In this document: piece after piece, positions 1 to 12,547 of the stretch
Position numbering within the stretch: the stretch's first letter is position 1
Layout: each line of letters begins with the position of its first letter
From: Eunapius fragilis
Lineage: Eukaryota > Porifera > Demospongiae > Spongillida > Spongillidae
Direction of reading: 5' to 3'
NCBI GenBank assembly: GCA_963681505.1
Contig: OY811985.1
Coordinates: forward strand, 6,368,073-6,432,072
Length of the DNA stretch: 64,000 nt
Notes under the pieces: model-generated
What the model was told of the DNA's origin: nothing
Database searches by the model: none
Seen by the model: the letters and a program-made list of their open reading frames with translations, nothing else
Made by a program: the position numbers and the translations under genes

Positions 1-992
1 CTGCGTACGTTCGCATATTTGTCAGTATTTTCTAGTTTACTGGTGATTATGCGGAGAAATACTGGTTTGCCCCCCCAACCACCTCGCCACTGATGAACAC
101 ACCACCCTTACAACTATACCATCTCCTAGGTATCACAACTGGCCATTATAAAGAAGCCAGCTGAAACACAGTCATTCTCATTTGAATTGGCTGTCATTGG
201 TGAACAGAGAACAGTCAAATTAAGGGTAGGTTGGCACCACCTGTATGAATACTATCTCCTTCCTCATAACCTCCACCTCCTCCCACCACTACCAACCCCC
301 TCCCATCACAACCACCACCTCCTTCCTCCCATCACAACCACCACCACCTCCCATCACAACCTCCACCTCCTCCCACCACAACCTCCACATTAACCTGTTT
401 CCATCAATTCTTCTACAGGCTCCTACCAAGGAAGCAAGGGATCTGTGGTTAATGGAGATCAAACGACTACTTCAGCTTCAGATCAGCCTTGCAGAAGGTA
501 TGGACTTCCATCCTGTACCCTCACTTTATCACATCACACTCACCATCACTCACCCAACCCCATAGGGTCTATCACCACAGTGTTCCTAGACACTGAAGAT
601 GACGGTCAAACCACGGAGTATTATGAGCCATTGGTGGGTAGGGGTTGGGGGGGGGGGGGGGGGTCATGCTTAGTGATGAAGAAGCATCATAGGTTCCACT
701 GCCCCAACCCCACCCCCTCTCCCAAATCTGCAGGTATCTGGAGTAAGGAGCACATATGTAGCCACCTGTGACTATGTACCCGACTCTGACACTGATGAGA
801 ACGTCGTCCTTAGGGTCGGGCAGGTGGTCGAGGTGATAGGTGTGAACCAGGAGGGTTGGTGGTGGGTTAAAACTGATGGCTACGGGTCACAAGGGTGCAG
901 AGAGGGCTGGGTACCTGCAAGCTATCTGATGGCATACAAGGAGGACATGCCTCAGACTGATGTCGAGTCATCTGCTTCTTCCATTTGACCAA
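1..992 (+). CDS. Duplicate of the 3' end of RhoGEF 1 (partial; likely assembly copy)
   Basis: The stretch repeats 11201-12190 base for base. The only differences I found are one extra G in the poly-G run near 647-663 and one extra C near 713. It holds the last four exons of the RhoGEF: 130-225 and 419-497 (end of the PH domain), 566-633, and 734-988 (SH3 domain, stop at 986-988). The sequence begins inside the small hAT-like MITE of the real locus and stops at a 200-N gap. Such near-identity fits an overlapping contig end or retained haplotype better than an old paralogue. A true recent tandem duplication cannot be excluded, because the region to the left is outside the window. Confidence 0.85.
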
Positions 993-1192
993 NNNNNNNN
1001 NNNNNNNNNNNNNNNNNNNNNNNNNNNNNNNNNNNNNNNNNNNNNNNNNNNNNNNNNNNNNNNNNNNNNNNNNNNNNNNNNNNNNNNNNNNNNNNNNNNN
1101 NNNNNNNNNNNNNNNNNNNNNNNNNNNNNNNNNNNNNNNNNNNNNNNNNNNNNNNNNNNNNNNNNNNNNNNNNNNNNNNNNNNNNNNNNNNN
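993..1192. other. Assembly gap of 200 N
   Basis: Exactly 200 N separate the duplicated RhoGEF tail from unrelated sequence. A fixed round length is a scaffolding placeholder, so order, orientation and distance across it are inferred rather than sequenced. Confidence 0.98.
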
Positions 1193-1302
1193 CCAGTAAA
1201 GGGTAAGGCTTTATGTGTGTCGTCCAGTAAAGGGTAAGGCTTTGCGTGTGTCGTCCAGTAAAGGGTAAGGTTTTATGTGTGTCGTCCGGTAAAGGGTAAG
1301 GC
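1193..1302. repeat. 31-bp minisatellite at the gap edge
   Basis: About three and a half units of roughly 31 bp beginning CCAGTAAAGGGTAAGG. The array starts at the first base after the gap, so its length is unknown and it probably caused the contig break. The following 1303-2019 is AT-rich and I see no coding sequence in it. Confidence 0.8.
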
Positions 1303-2019
1303 TAGAGCTATTAAGCCACTAAGTATCTGTCCACACACAATGCTCAATGAAAATAATATTAAAATGTATATCACAATTGCATTATTAATTATTAATGACA
1401 TCATTTGGGGCTTGAAGACAAATTGCCTAAGACAAAGTAAATTGCCCTACCAAACATCCATGGCAAATTGAACCATGCATTTGTTTGACCTAATGCAAGG
1501 GGGTTCCTTGCAGGCACAGAGGCATCTGACATCATTAATTTAACTCTTCATTGTGTATGTATATAACCGTACATGAGAGATAAAAATACACAGGAAAACA
1601 TTCTGCAATATTATTAACCAACTGTACTACAATTAATTAACTAGAGTAACTCTGCTTAGTTGGAAAGCCTTTGCTCTGACCAGCGCCATGTTCAATCTTA
1701 TATATATATATATGCTGGACTTTACTTGTGCAATAAGTGTAGCCTGTATTATAATATAACCTTGTATTTTATACTAAGACATAATAACAATCAATGACAT
1801 CATAAATTTGTCTTCTTTGTATTTGGTTTATCAAGGATGTGGCTGATAAATCTAGCATAATCAAAATCAGGAATACAGAGTGAGCAACTTGCTAAGACGG
1901 TGACTTAAAATAAAAATAACGAGGTTTTTATGATTTCATGATAATACGTCCCTGCCTGTATGCACGCACGCTAATGAAGTGCACGGTGAATTAAAAGTAA
2001 TATTGAACAAACAGCTCAC

Positions 2020-2273
2020 CTTTCCGTTTACAGGACACCCAGAACTTAACGCCTTCTTGCCTACATAAGCAAGACGCAGTCTCAAAAATTTAATATATGT
2101 AGGACTATTTTGCTCCTGTCCTCTACGTATACGGGAAGTGAACAAACAACGTAAAATCCCACCTCCCTCCCCACTGGCACGTGCACACACGGACGAACTC
2201 ACCTGACTACTTCGTCCCAGTTGCACTGTACATCCATCAGCGGAGCGCTGAAATGTGCCACAGGATCCGCCAT
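2020..2273 (-). CDS. First two coding exons of an unidentified gene (cut by the gap)
   Basis: Minus-strand exon 2203-2273 starts with ATG and reads MADPVAHFSAPLMDVQ, ending with donor GTGAGT in phase 2. Exon 2020-2060 follows an acceptor TTATGTAG, continues in frame (QEGVKFWVSCKRK) and ends with donor GTGAGC in phase 1. Phases agree, so a 37-residue N-terminus is supported. No further exon is obvious before the gap at 1192, so the gene continues to the left. I do not recognise the protein. It is head-to-head with RhoGEF 1 (ATG at 3051), leaving about 780 bp that probably hold both promoters. Confidence 0.6.
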
Positions 2274-3050
2274 AGCTGGAAGAGAGTATCGGTATCATTA
2301 AAAGTATTTAACCCGGCCAATGAGGCCCGTGGCATGCCAGCGATAAATACCACTTCAGCACGCGTACCGTGGTAGCCCTGGGTCCCAAGCTTTAAGTGTA
2401 AACAAGGTATCAGATATTACTACAGCTTTATGTTGGACAGTGGCTACAAAAAGGGTCCTAACGCTTTACAAAAAAAAAAAAAATTTTTTCAAGATTTCAA
2501 GGTTTTTGATATTTGATTTTGAACTCCGGATGTGACATCACCTAGTTTTAAAAACATTGTATGTGTAATTGAAGATATTGTTTCATGATTTTCATGATTG
2601 ATTTATTAGCAAACGAAACATATGCGAGTTGGACTGGACCAAGCGGACCAAGCGGACCACTGAAAGGCCAATACTCCCGAATGCTATTAAAGGCGTCATC
2701 CTTTCACACTCCTCCTCCCCCCCCATCTCGATCATGTGATTATTGTGCCACGCCTACATCCCGCTTTGCATGTCGAATTAAATTTCAAGGGGGAAATCCG
2801 AAGTACCTGCAGCGTAACTAGAGCTAGCTACATCAGCGTTTCTTGTGCAAGAGGGAAAGACGCGAGGTAATTGAGTATTTAATATTAGGAGACACAGATG
2901 CGCCCCGCAGGTGCTTAATCGTGTCAGTTCGCAGCAAATTACGTTGTGCGATACGTCCTACTTTACTGACGGTCTCCCGCTCCCAGCATCACTGCATCAA
3001 ATAGATAAGGGAGCGACACACGGTCAACTGGTCGTGCCTACTGCAAAGGA
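2274..3050. promoter_or_regulatory. Intergenic region between divergent genes
   Basis: This interval separates the minus-strand ATG at 2273 from the plus-strand ATG at 3051. It contains an A-run followed by a T-run near 2470-2486 and no convincing coding exon. A shared promoter is inferred from position only; I found no defined promoter element. Confidence 0.4.
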
Positions 3051-3210
3051 ATGCAGGCCAAGGAGGTCCAGCACGTGCTGACGAAGCAGCTGGCATTTCT
3101 GACGGGTACGTGATTTTGGGCTATGCGCCTTGGTTGTATAGCAGTAACTGGTCGCATGCACTTTCATAGGTTACGCACGCATGTAAAAATAAATTCTAGT
3201 TGTACGGTAT

Positions 3211-3257
<47 letters not shown>

Positions 3258-6200
3258 CACTAACACATTCACATGCACACACATGCGTATGCCAACAAGT
3301 CTACACACCACAACACATCACATACACTATACACATACTAACACCCTCATTGACATCTACTACACCCTCATCAACACCTTCTACACCCTCATGAATATCT
3401 TGTTCCCTTACTACACAGGGGGCATGGATGGACCACACCCAATCTTAGTCATTCCAAAGGTAGGGCTCAAACTTCTCCAGTCTGGCTCTGCAGTGCTGGG
3501 TGAACTAATGCTAACATTAAAGTACTTTAGAGCCATCATGAGGTAGGTGTGTCACCTAGATAGGGAGAATGATCTACTCACATGTGATATTTGTTTTTAT
3601 CCCTGCCTCACTCCATCAATCTCCCTCCTTCCCTCCCTCCCTTCCTCCCTCCCACCCACCCTCCCTCCCTCCCTCCCTCCCTCCCTCCCTCCCTCCCTCC
3701 CTCCCTCCCTCCCTCCTCTCCATCTCTGGTGTTTAAAAGGGATGACCATGCCAACAATGGACTCATTGTGTTGGTGGATTCTACCAGCTCCAGTACTGGG
3801 GGTGTGGCCAATGCTGTCCTAGAGATGATGGCTGTGAGTTGATGATGAATGTCAATTGATTGCAGTGTTACAATACGTACAAATCTCTTCATGGAAAAGA
3901 ATGTACTACTGGAAGTACTAACATCTTGTTTCTTCATTCTTTAGTCTCCAGACAGTGACTTTGCATATCACACTGTTTATGTCCTTACCAAGACGAAACT
4001 GTTTAGTGGGAAGTCTAAATCACTCATCAATGTTTCTGCTGATGTCATGAAAAAGCTACATGTAAGCATTCTACTCCTTATCAACTGTTCCCCTCCCTGA
4101 CCCCTCCCATGTCCCCTCCCATGTCCTCTCCCATATCACCTCCCTGTCCCCTCCCCCTGTCCCCTCCCATGTTCCTCTCCTATGTTACCTCCCTGTCCCC
4201 TCCCATTTCCCTCTCTAACCACTCCCATGTCCCTCCTTGTCCCCTCCCATTTCCCTCTCTGACCCCTCCTATGGTCCCTTCCCATGTTCCCTCCTTTGTT
4301 GCCTCTTTGACCATTCCTATCACCTGTCCATCTTTCTGACCATGTCCCTTCCTGGCCCAACCCCTCCTGTCTTCATCTTGCCTCAACTGCATTCCTTGCA
4401 GGTCAGGTTCCTAACAGCTAGTGAGTTATCCCAATTGGACATCACCCAGATACCAAAAGAGATGGGAGGTCTGATGGCATACAGCCACCAGGGCTGGACA
4501 CAGAACAGACTGGTACGTGCCTCAGCGCCACTATTGCCCAGCTTGCCATTAATCAAGCATAGCTTTGACGTTGAAAATGATCTCCAGTTAACACACTGTG
4601 ATTGTGGGTTCTTTCCTATTGCAGCTGTAGGGGGACATTTCTAATCTTTTAATCATTACCATAAATATTTATATTGTCATTAGTATTATTAAAATTATTG
4701 TAATGGATATTGCTGTACAATTTTTCACTGGTTGTTTAGGAATATGAACGGATATTGTCAACATGGCGGCATGCCAAGGAAGTCACCTCCAGCATGAAGA
4801 CGTCCCTAGACCACCTCGACCTTCCATGCAGTGTGTCGGGAGCCGAGTTCCTCTTACAAGACAGTCTCCAGAGGAAGGAGGTGTGGCTTGGGGTGATTGA
4901 CGAGCTAAGAGACCCCATCCGCACCTTCCTTGAACGCCTCAACCACCCGAGTGAAGAGGAGATGGGGACAGCCATGACCAAGGACTACAACTCCATGATA
5001 GCCTCCCTCAATGGGCTGCTGGAAGAGCTGGACTCTGAGACAGGCCTAGCCAATGCTTTCTGGGTTCTCCACAAGGCACGTCTTGATCACATTATTAAAG
5101 TGTGCCAGTTCAGGAAGTCAGCTGACAAGGTACAAGGAGAGGAGTGGAGTATGAGTATGGAGTGTGGAGTGTGGGGTGGAGGAGGGGAGCATGGGGTGTG
5201 GGGTGGTGAGGTGGACTGGATGGGAGAGGTGGGGTGGTGAGGTGGAGTGGGGGTGGGAGAGGTGGGGTGGGAGGTGGAGTGGGGGTGGGAGAGGTGAAGT
5301 GGGGGTGGGAGAGGTGGAGTGGGGGTGGGAGGTGGAGTGGGGGTGGGAGAGGTGGGGTGGGAGGTGGAGTGGGAGGTGGTGTGTGGGTGGGAGTGGGAGG
5401 TAGAATGTGGGAGTGTGGGGGTGGAGTCTGGAGTGGGGAGGTGGATGGGAGGTGTTGTGGTTAGTGGGATGGGGAGGTGGGAGGGAAAGGAGAAAAGTGG
5501 TTAGTAGGTGAGGGTGAGTATGTGATGGTGAGGGTGTGGTATGCGACGTGAGGGTAGGGTATGAGATATATGATGTGAGGAAGAGGTATGAGATGGTGAA
5601 GGTGGTGGTGAGATGTGAGGGTGTGGTATGGGACGGGTTGGTCGCATATATCCGTAAGGTATTGCTTATAAGCCCCTCCACCCCAATGGGGAAAAAATGG
5701 CTTGTGTTTAAACGTCAGTATATTCATAATTGGGAACACTTCTGTATATCACCATGTACAGGTATCATTTTATTTCCTGTAAGGTTTGCGTTACATAGAT
5801 GGGCACATTTAAACATGTCAGCCATTTTTGGGCGCAGGGGCGGGCAGTACCTTAAATTTGTTCATTACAAATGGCTAATTGCACATATCCACACACATCT
5901 ACACACGCTCACATATGTGCCTCATTGAACAAAGATTCAAGATATTCTGAAAGAATATTCCAATATTCTTACAGCTAACCTGGTTATTGAGATAAATAAG
6001 GAGACAGCCACTGAGCTTGGACAGAAGCACAGTGTCTTCGTGGCGAAATGCAGAGAGGTAAGAATTGTGGCAGCCAGAGGCCAGAATCTTTAGCCCACAT
6101 GCAAAATAATGTATTGTGTGGGGGAGGAGGTGGGGCATGTTGTGCATATGGCAATGGTGTCAATATGTGTATGGGTGTATGGTGTCAGCATGTGTATGGT

Positions 6201-9132
6201 GTCAACATGTGTATGGTGTCAACACGTGTATGGTGTCAACACGTGTATGATGTCAGCATGTGTATGGTGTCAACACGTGTATGGGTATGTTATTGTGACG
6301 TGCTCATGTCTCTGTTTGACGAGGGAGAAAGGGGAAATGGGTGTCTGGTGGTAATGGGAGGGTACGGACACACTAACCTTCTATCCCATACCACACCCTC
6401 AGGTTATGGACGCTCACATGACCAGCATGAAGGAGGAAAGTTTAGCTCTGTACAGCCCGGACTTCCTGTCAGGCGAAAATATTGCCATCCACCCCTCCAC
6501 GCAGAAGGCCATAGACCTTGTCCTAAGCACTCTTCAGGAGGTGGCTCAGGGGTACCGAACATTTCTAGTGGTGTGCGGCCAAAAGAGGGATTTCTTCACC
6601 GTGACAATTAAATTCCATCTCAAAATGGAAGAGGTGAATGTGATGGTGTGGTGTGTGAAGTGATGATGTGAGGTGGTATAGAGAATGGTGTGGTGTGTGA
6701 AGTGATGATGTGAGGTGGTATAGAGAATGGTGTGATGTGTGAAGTGATGATGTGAGGTGGTATAGAGAATGGTGTGGTGTGTGAAGTGATGATGTGAGGT
6801 GGTATAGAGAATGGTGTGGGTATGGACTACTGTAAAATCCCACTTAAACGCCGCAGCGTCTGTTTAATGTTTGCGTAGAAGATCTGGATACTCATCATAG
6901 AAATACCAGCACTGTTGTAAGGGTGGTTGAAGGTTGCACACATGCTTGGACAATCGATGATTGCAACCCAAAAACCTGGTGATGCCAGGGTATGTTGTTA
7001 TGGTGGTGCTGATGTTTTTGTGGGGGGTATTCATGTTTGTCGTCCCAAATAGACACCGCGGCGTTTAATTGGGATTTTACGGTAATGTATAAGATTTGAT
7101 TGATGGTGTGTGGAGGTGATTTATTTGTGCAAGGTACAATGCTTGGGGGGGTGGGGGTGGGGGGGTCTGTAGATGCTGCAAATGTCTTACCTCTGCTCCT
7201 ATAGAGATAAGGTTTTCAATGAAAATTTGGCGTGTATCGATGCATTCTGGTTGTAGAAGCCTGTCTCAGTTTTTGTAATGTGGCTGTACCTTCAGGTGGA
7301 GAAGATGTCTCAAGAGGCCCTGGAATTCCTGGCTAGCCAACCATTGGACAGCATCACACCTGCCTCTGCCAGTGCCCTCATGGCAACAGTCGATGACCAT
7401 CTTGCAAAGCTACAGCCCCAGTTAGCAAAGAATGTACGCAAAATGGCTAAAGCACTTCCCGGGAGGTACTTCAGAAGACTGGGGAAGAGGGCAGCCAAAA
7501 AGTAAGCTTCTTTATATATTACATGCATTCCTGGACCTATGGGGTGTGGTCTGGATTTAAACCTATTGATTCATGTCTCCTCAGCTATGGGCCTCAATAT
7601 TTGTTCTCCACAGGCGGGGGGGGGGGGGGGGGGGGGAATGGGGTATCATTGTACACTCACTGAGCACAATATTTCGGCTCAATACAGGCTAATTCACACC
7701 CGGGATTTGCTGGACAGTCGCAAGACTGGGCTGCTCAAGATCATTGCAGTGTCATTGCAGCCTCCTCCCCAGCCCCCATCTTCACTCCCTCCTCCACCTC
7801 CACCTCCTCAACCTGTTGATCCTACCCCTACATCACCGCCCCCCACAGACCAAGGTCATGCCAATGGTTTCAAAGACGCTCTGGATGGAGTGAAACTATC
7901 TGTAAGTCCACACATACGTGCACATAGGAATACTGTAGGACTGGGCACCCCACATTTTCCTTACTAAGTTTTGACATACACTTTCTATTCAGCAACTTGT
8001 CATCAGGTTCATGACCATGGGACCCCCAGGTATCATGTTCCGCTGTACACCATAGGACCCCCTGTCATCATGTTCCCCTGTGGACCATGGGACCCCCTGT
8101 CATCATGTTCCCCTGTGGACCATGGGACCCCCTGTCATCATGTTCCCCTGTGGACCATTGTACCCCCTGTCATCATGTTCCCCTGTGGACCATGGGACCG
8201 CCTGTCATCATGTTCCCCTGTGGACCATGGGACCCCCTGTCATCATGTTCCCCTGTGGACCATGGGACCCCCTGTCATCATGTTCCCCTGTGGACCATGG
8301 GACCCCCTGTCATCATGTTCCCCTGTGGACCACGGGATCCCCTGTCATCATGTTCCCCTGTGGACCATGGAACCCCCTGTCATCATGTTCCCCTGTGGAC
8401 CACGGGATCCCCTGTCATCATGTTCCCCTGTGGACCATGGGACCCCCTGTCATCATGTTCCCCTGTGGACCATGGGACCCCCTGTCATCATGTTCCCCTA
8501 TGGACTATGGGACCCCTTGTCGTCATGGACCATGCTATGTCTCTATGTCTCTTGCCGGTCCTTTCCATATGCAGGAAGAGACAGAAATCGAATCTGAAGA
8601 GGTGAAAGCTTGTCGGAAAATCTACCAAGAGCTTGTTTCAACTGAGAAGGAGTACATTGAAGACTTGCACCATGTTGTCTCTGTGAGTGATAGAAGGTCT
8701 CTTACAGGAGGTCCTTTGATAGAAGGTTTCCCACTGTCCACATTGTGCCATACAATAACACTACTACATGTGTGCATTGCACCGTGAGATTGTTAAGGGA
8801 CTTCCCCAGTGCTGTTAAGGGACTTCCCCTAGTATCATTGGCAACATATCTCTGTTCCTACTTGCAGTCTTACTACGAGGCTCTGGATGATGAAGGGACA
8901 ACCTTACCAGTCAGGCTGCGAGGGAAGAGAAACGTTGTATTTGGAAACATTGTAGACATTCATAAGTTTCATAGCAGGTAATTAACTATTCATCATAGGT
9001 AATCAACCATAGGTAACTAACCATTCACCTTAGGTAATTAACTATTCACCATAGGTAACTAACCATTGGATAATGTAAGGTTTGTGTTTTGGGATTGAGC
9101 ATTATTGGGATTGAGCATTATCCCCTCTGAGA

Positions 9133-9202
<70 letters not shown>

Positions 9203-11094
9203 ATGCATAAATATGTGTGCTGTTATTTCACTTTTGTATTCCCTACCTATAGTAAGTTTTTCAGTGCCCTTTTGTTATGGGAACAACAGCCTGAGAGGAT
9301 AGGACAATCCTTCCTGCAGTATGTGAGTGGACCAACATTTTTAAAAGCATTGTTGTTATACATGTGCATGCATGTGTATACATGTTATACATGTGTATAC
9401 ATGTTATACATCTACATGCATGCTATACATGTGCATGTGTGTACTCTCTCCCTCCTCCCCAGGCATCAGAACTGCACAGCCTTTATCCAAGCTACTGCAG
9501 GAATAACGCCCACTCAGAAGCCATTGTGTCAGACAGTGCCGAGTGTGAAGCCTTCTTCCGGGTACTAAATGACATCATTAGCCTTCTACACTGATCCACC
9601 AATACATACTTGGTTTGCAGGAATTCCAGCTTAAGTTGAGTGACAAGCGTCCCTTGTGTTACTATCTCATTAAGCCAGTACAGAGGATCACCAAATACCG
9701 TCTCTTACTGAAGGTAACTTGGATTGTCCCACTCTGTCAATGGCCCCCATCTTGTCTTAACCCCCCCAATCACCCCTTCCCTAATTTGGTGTATGTTCCA
9801 ATATGGAGACCACACCTATGGGACCTAGTTATGTACATGAGGGACCTAGTTATGTCTAGTTATTATGTGAGGGACCTAGTTATGTACATGAGGGACCACT
9901 TTATGTGTCATGCATGATGTGGGCCTGTTGCAGGACATGATTAGATGTGCAGCTGAACATACTTCACAAAGAATTCAGAATGAGCTCAAAGTAGCACTGG
10001 ACAAGATCCTTGACATATTGCAGGCTTCAAATGACTCTTTGTCCCTTTTGGGCCTGAGGGGTTACCCTGTGAGTACTACACTGATCATTCGAATTCAGTT
10101 ATCATATTTAATCCCCCTCACACATTCACATGCTCCTCCCCTCACACATTCCCTGCCCCTCCCCTCACACCTTCCCCTGCCCTCCTCTTGCCCCTCCCCT
10201 TACACCTTCACCATCCCTCACACCTTCCCCTTCCACTCACACCTTCCCCTTCCACTCACACCTTCCCCTCCCCTCACACCTTCCCCTCCCCTCACACTTT
10301 CCCCTTCCACTCACACCTTCCCCTCCCCTCACACCTTCCCTCCCCTCACACCTTCCCCTTCCACTCACAACTTCCCCTCCCCTCACACCTTCCCCTCCCC
10401 TCACACCTTCCCCTTCCCCAACATGTTTAGGAGACATTGAATAACAGAGGAAAACTTCTGTTACAGGTAAAGAGATGACATTCCGTGTCCTCACAATGTT
10501 CACACACTCCACTTCCTCACAATGCTCCACACTTGCATTCCACTCATACACATAATAGCAGTAAGAATGAACACGCAATTGTATTCTTCAACAAATACTC
10601 ACATACACCCATGCACACACACAACACATGCATGCACACATGTATGTATACCTTACTTGTGGTGGGGTTCTTTAGTGGCGCCTCTGCAAAAAGTGGGCAT
10701 GAGGTTGCATATTAAAATCTGTGCTGGGTAGGCCTTCTGTATGCTGTGTAGCAAGGTGATGTGTTGAGATAATTGTAAAGGAGCTGTGATCAGTTGGTGA
10801 GGGTTTGGCATGTGACTAGTTTGTGTAAGGCAGACGTGTACTGGCTTTGTGCTGTGGGATTCATGGCAGCTTATCTCTCAACTTATAAGGATTCGTTGAA
10901 AGTATGGGACGGCCCAGAACGGAGGTTCTTCAGTGGCAAAGACAGACAAGTATTCCTCTTTGAGAAGGTGCTGGTGTTTAGCAAGAAGGTTGGACCAGAT
11001 GGACTGAAGAAACTTGACAATACCTACTCTTATAAATATCACCTTCAGGTACACATGATGAAAGCACCATGCCCATATACACACACACGCACAC

Positions 11095-11167
<73 letters not shown>

Positions 11168-12186
11168 AACACCAGTGGCGAGGTGGCTGGGGGGGCAAAC
11201 CTGCGTACGTTCGCATATTTGTCAGTATTTTCTAGTTTACTGGTGATTATGCGGAGAAATACTGGTTTGCCCCCCCAACCACCTCGCCACTGATGAACAC
11301 ACCACCCTTACAACTATACCATCTCCTAGGTATCACAACTGGCCATTATAAAGAAGCCAGCTGAAACACAGTCATTCTCATTTGAATTGGCTGTCATTGG
11401 TGAACAGAGAACAGTCAAATTAAGGGTAGGTTGGCACCACCTGTATGAATACTATCTCCTTCCTCATAACCTCCACCTCCTCCCACCACTACCAACCCCC
11501 TCCCATCACAACCACCACCTCCTTCCTCCCATCACAACCACCACCACCTCCCATCACAACCTCCACCTCCTCCCACCACAACCTCCACATTAACCTGTTT
11601 CCATCAATTCTTCTACAGGCTCCTACCAAGGAAGCAAGGGATCTGTGGTTAATGGAGATCAAACGACTACTTCAGCTTCAGATCAGCCTTGCAGAAGGTA
11701 TGGACTTCCATCCTGTACCCTCACTTTATCACATCACACTCACCATCACTCACCCAACCCCATAGGGTCTATCACCACAGTGTTCCTAGACACTGAAGAT
11801 GACGGTCAAACCACGGAGTATTATGAGCCATTGGTGGGTAGGGGTTGGGGGGGGGGGGGGGGTCATGCTTAGTGATGAAGAAGCATCATAGGTTCCACTG
11901 CCCCAACCCCACCCCTCTCCCAAATCTGCAGGTATCTGGAGTAAGGAGCACATATGTAGCCACCTGTGACTATGTACCCGACTCTGACACTGATGAGAAC
12001 GTCGTCCTTAGGGTCGGGCAGGTGGTCGAGGTGATAGGTGTGAACCAGGAGGGTTGGTGGTGGGTTAAAACTGATGGCTACGGGTCACAAGGGTGCAGAG
12101 AGGGCTGGGTACCTGCAAGCTATCTGATGGCATACAAGGAGGACATGCCTCAGACTGATGTCGAGTCATCTGCTTCTTCCATTTGA
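3051..12186 (+). CDS. MCF2L: Dbs/MCF2L-like Rho guanine-nucleotide exchange factor 1
   Basis: Exchange factor that would load GTP onto Rho/Cdc42 GTPases at membranes. Exons: 3051-3105, 3419-3542, 3740-3833, 3945-4061, 4402-4512, 4740-5129, 5935-6057, 6403-6633, 7296-7501, 7688-7901, 8575-8682, 8868-8977, 9253-9322, 9463-9561, 9621-9713, 9934-10068, 10431-10466, 10890-11048, 11330-11425, 11619-11697, 11766-11833, 11932-12186. All phases agree, giving 990 aa. Domains: CRAL-TRIO/Sec14 about 10-167 (LIVLVDSTSSS strand), spectrin-like helices 168-500, a proline-rich linker near 520-545, DH 565-760 with the conserved YLIKPVQRITKYRLLLK helix, PH 775-885 split by introns, and SH3 912-972 (GWWWVK, EGWVPASYL). 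The order Sec14-spectrin-DH-PH-SH3 is that of Dbs. The start is the first ATG (MQAKEVQHVL) and aligns with RhoGEF 2, but an upstream exon like that of RhoGEF 2 may be missing. Confidence 0.93.
3209..3280. repeat. (CA)n microsatellite, intron 1 of RhoGEF 1
   Basis: Long CA dinucleotide run with minor interruptions inside the first intron. It gives spurious Thr-His reading frames that are not coding. Confidence 0.9.
3615..3717. repeat. (CCCT)n tract next to an acceptor
   Basis: A nearly pure CCCT repeat just upstream of the acceptor for exon 3740-3833. It extends the pyrimidine tract of that 3' splice site. Confidence 0.9.
5135..5480. repeat. G-rich degenerate minisatellite
   Basis: Imperfect GGTGGGAGGTGGAGTGGG-type units fill the start of the intron after the large spectrin exon (4740-5129). 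The long reading frames over it on both strands are by-products of low complexity. Confidence 0.85.
6637..6812. repeat. About 42-bp minisatellite, four copies
   Basis: Units containing GTGTGAAGTGATGATG begin a few bases after the donor of exon 6403-6633. Copies are nearly identical, implying recent expansion. Confidence 0.85.
8037..8535. repeat. 35-bp minisatellite, about 14 copies
   Basis: Units of 35 bp containing CCATGGGACCCCCTGTC fill the intron before the first DH exon (8575). Reading frames across it are artefacts of repetition. Confidence 0.9.
8971..9066 (+). repeat. Short tandem repeat carrying copies of a 5' splice site
   Basis: Directly at the end of exon 8868-8977, which ends CATAGCAG followed by GTAATTAACTATTCA, the motif CATAG/GTAAYYAACYATTCA recurs about five times. 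Each copy looks like the exon end plus donor, though the copies have CATAG rather than CATAGCAG. Use of a later copy would bring in TAA at once, because the first donor is in phase 2. Confidence 0.6.
9134..9200. repeat. (TG)n microsatellite
   Basis: About 33 TG dinucleotides in the intron before exon 9253-9322 of RhoGEF 1. Confidence 0.95.
10110..10428. repeat. Pyrimidine-rich minisatellite
   Basis: Repeats of CACACCTTCCCCTCCCCT type run up to the acceptor of the tiny 36-bp exon 10431-10466. The array may act as a very long pyrimidine tract for that micro-exon. Confidence 0.85.
11080..11164. repeat. (CA)n microsatellite
   Basis: Pure CA run in the PH-domain intron, ending at the target-site duplication of the MITE at 11173. 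Confidence 0.95.
11173..11292. mobile_element. hAT-like MITE, 120 bp
   Basis: The ends form an inverted repeat of nearly 28 bp starting CAGTGGCGAGGTGG and ending in its complement. Both sides carry the same 8-bp duplication ATGAACAC (11165-11172 and 11293-11300). An 8-bp duplication with a CAGTGGCG terminus is typical of the hAT superfamily. At 120 bp it has no coding capacity. It lies in an intron that splits the PH domain of RhoGEF 1. Confidence 0.9.
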
Positions 12187-12547
12187 CCAACTCAACCTGC
12201 TGACCTTCTTCGCGGTCAAGACATGTTTGTGTTATGTGTTTGGTAATTTACTCATGGAATATAAGCTTAACTGCATTGGCACGGTAGGCCAGTAAATATA
12301 CTGTGTTGTGAGGACAAATAGTAGGGGGGGGGGGGGGGGGGGGGGGGGGATGGGGGGTACTAACAATAAGCAAGTTGCATGGCAAACCTGAAAGTAAAAG
12401 CAATGAATATGGGCTCCAAAATAGTATTCACATTGGTGGTGAAATACCTGTTTCACATAGGCACACACAGTACACACATCACGTGTATAAAATGCACACA
12501 CACAAATTCCACATAAAACAAATGGATACACACAACACAAAGGGGTG
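12187..12547. other. Intergenic region between convergent genes
   Basis: Holds the 3' ends of RhoGEF 1 (+) and the carrier gene (-). It contains a poly-G run of about 23 bases near 12327-12349. No gene seen. Confidence 0.6.

Noticed and set aside
1-992. A third RhoGEF gene
   Set aside because: Near-identity to 11201-12190 and the adjoining 200-N gap point to an assembly duplicate.
8037-8535. CRISPR-like array
   Set aside because: Units are head-to-tail with no unique spacers, in an animal intron.
9137-9300. Cys-Val or Thr-His repeat peptides over TG/CA runs here and elsewhere
   Set aside because: Translation of microsatellites, with no splice or start support.
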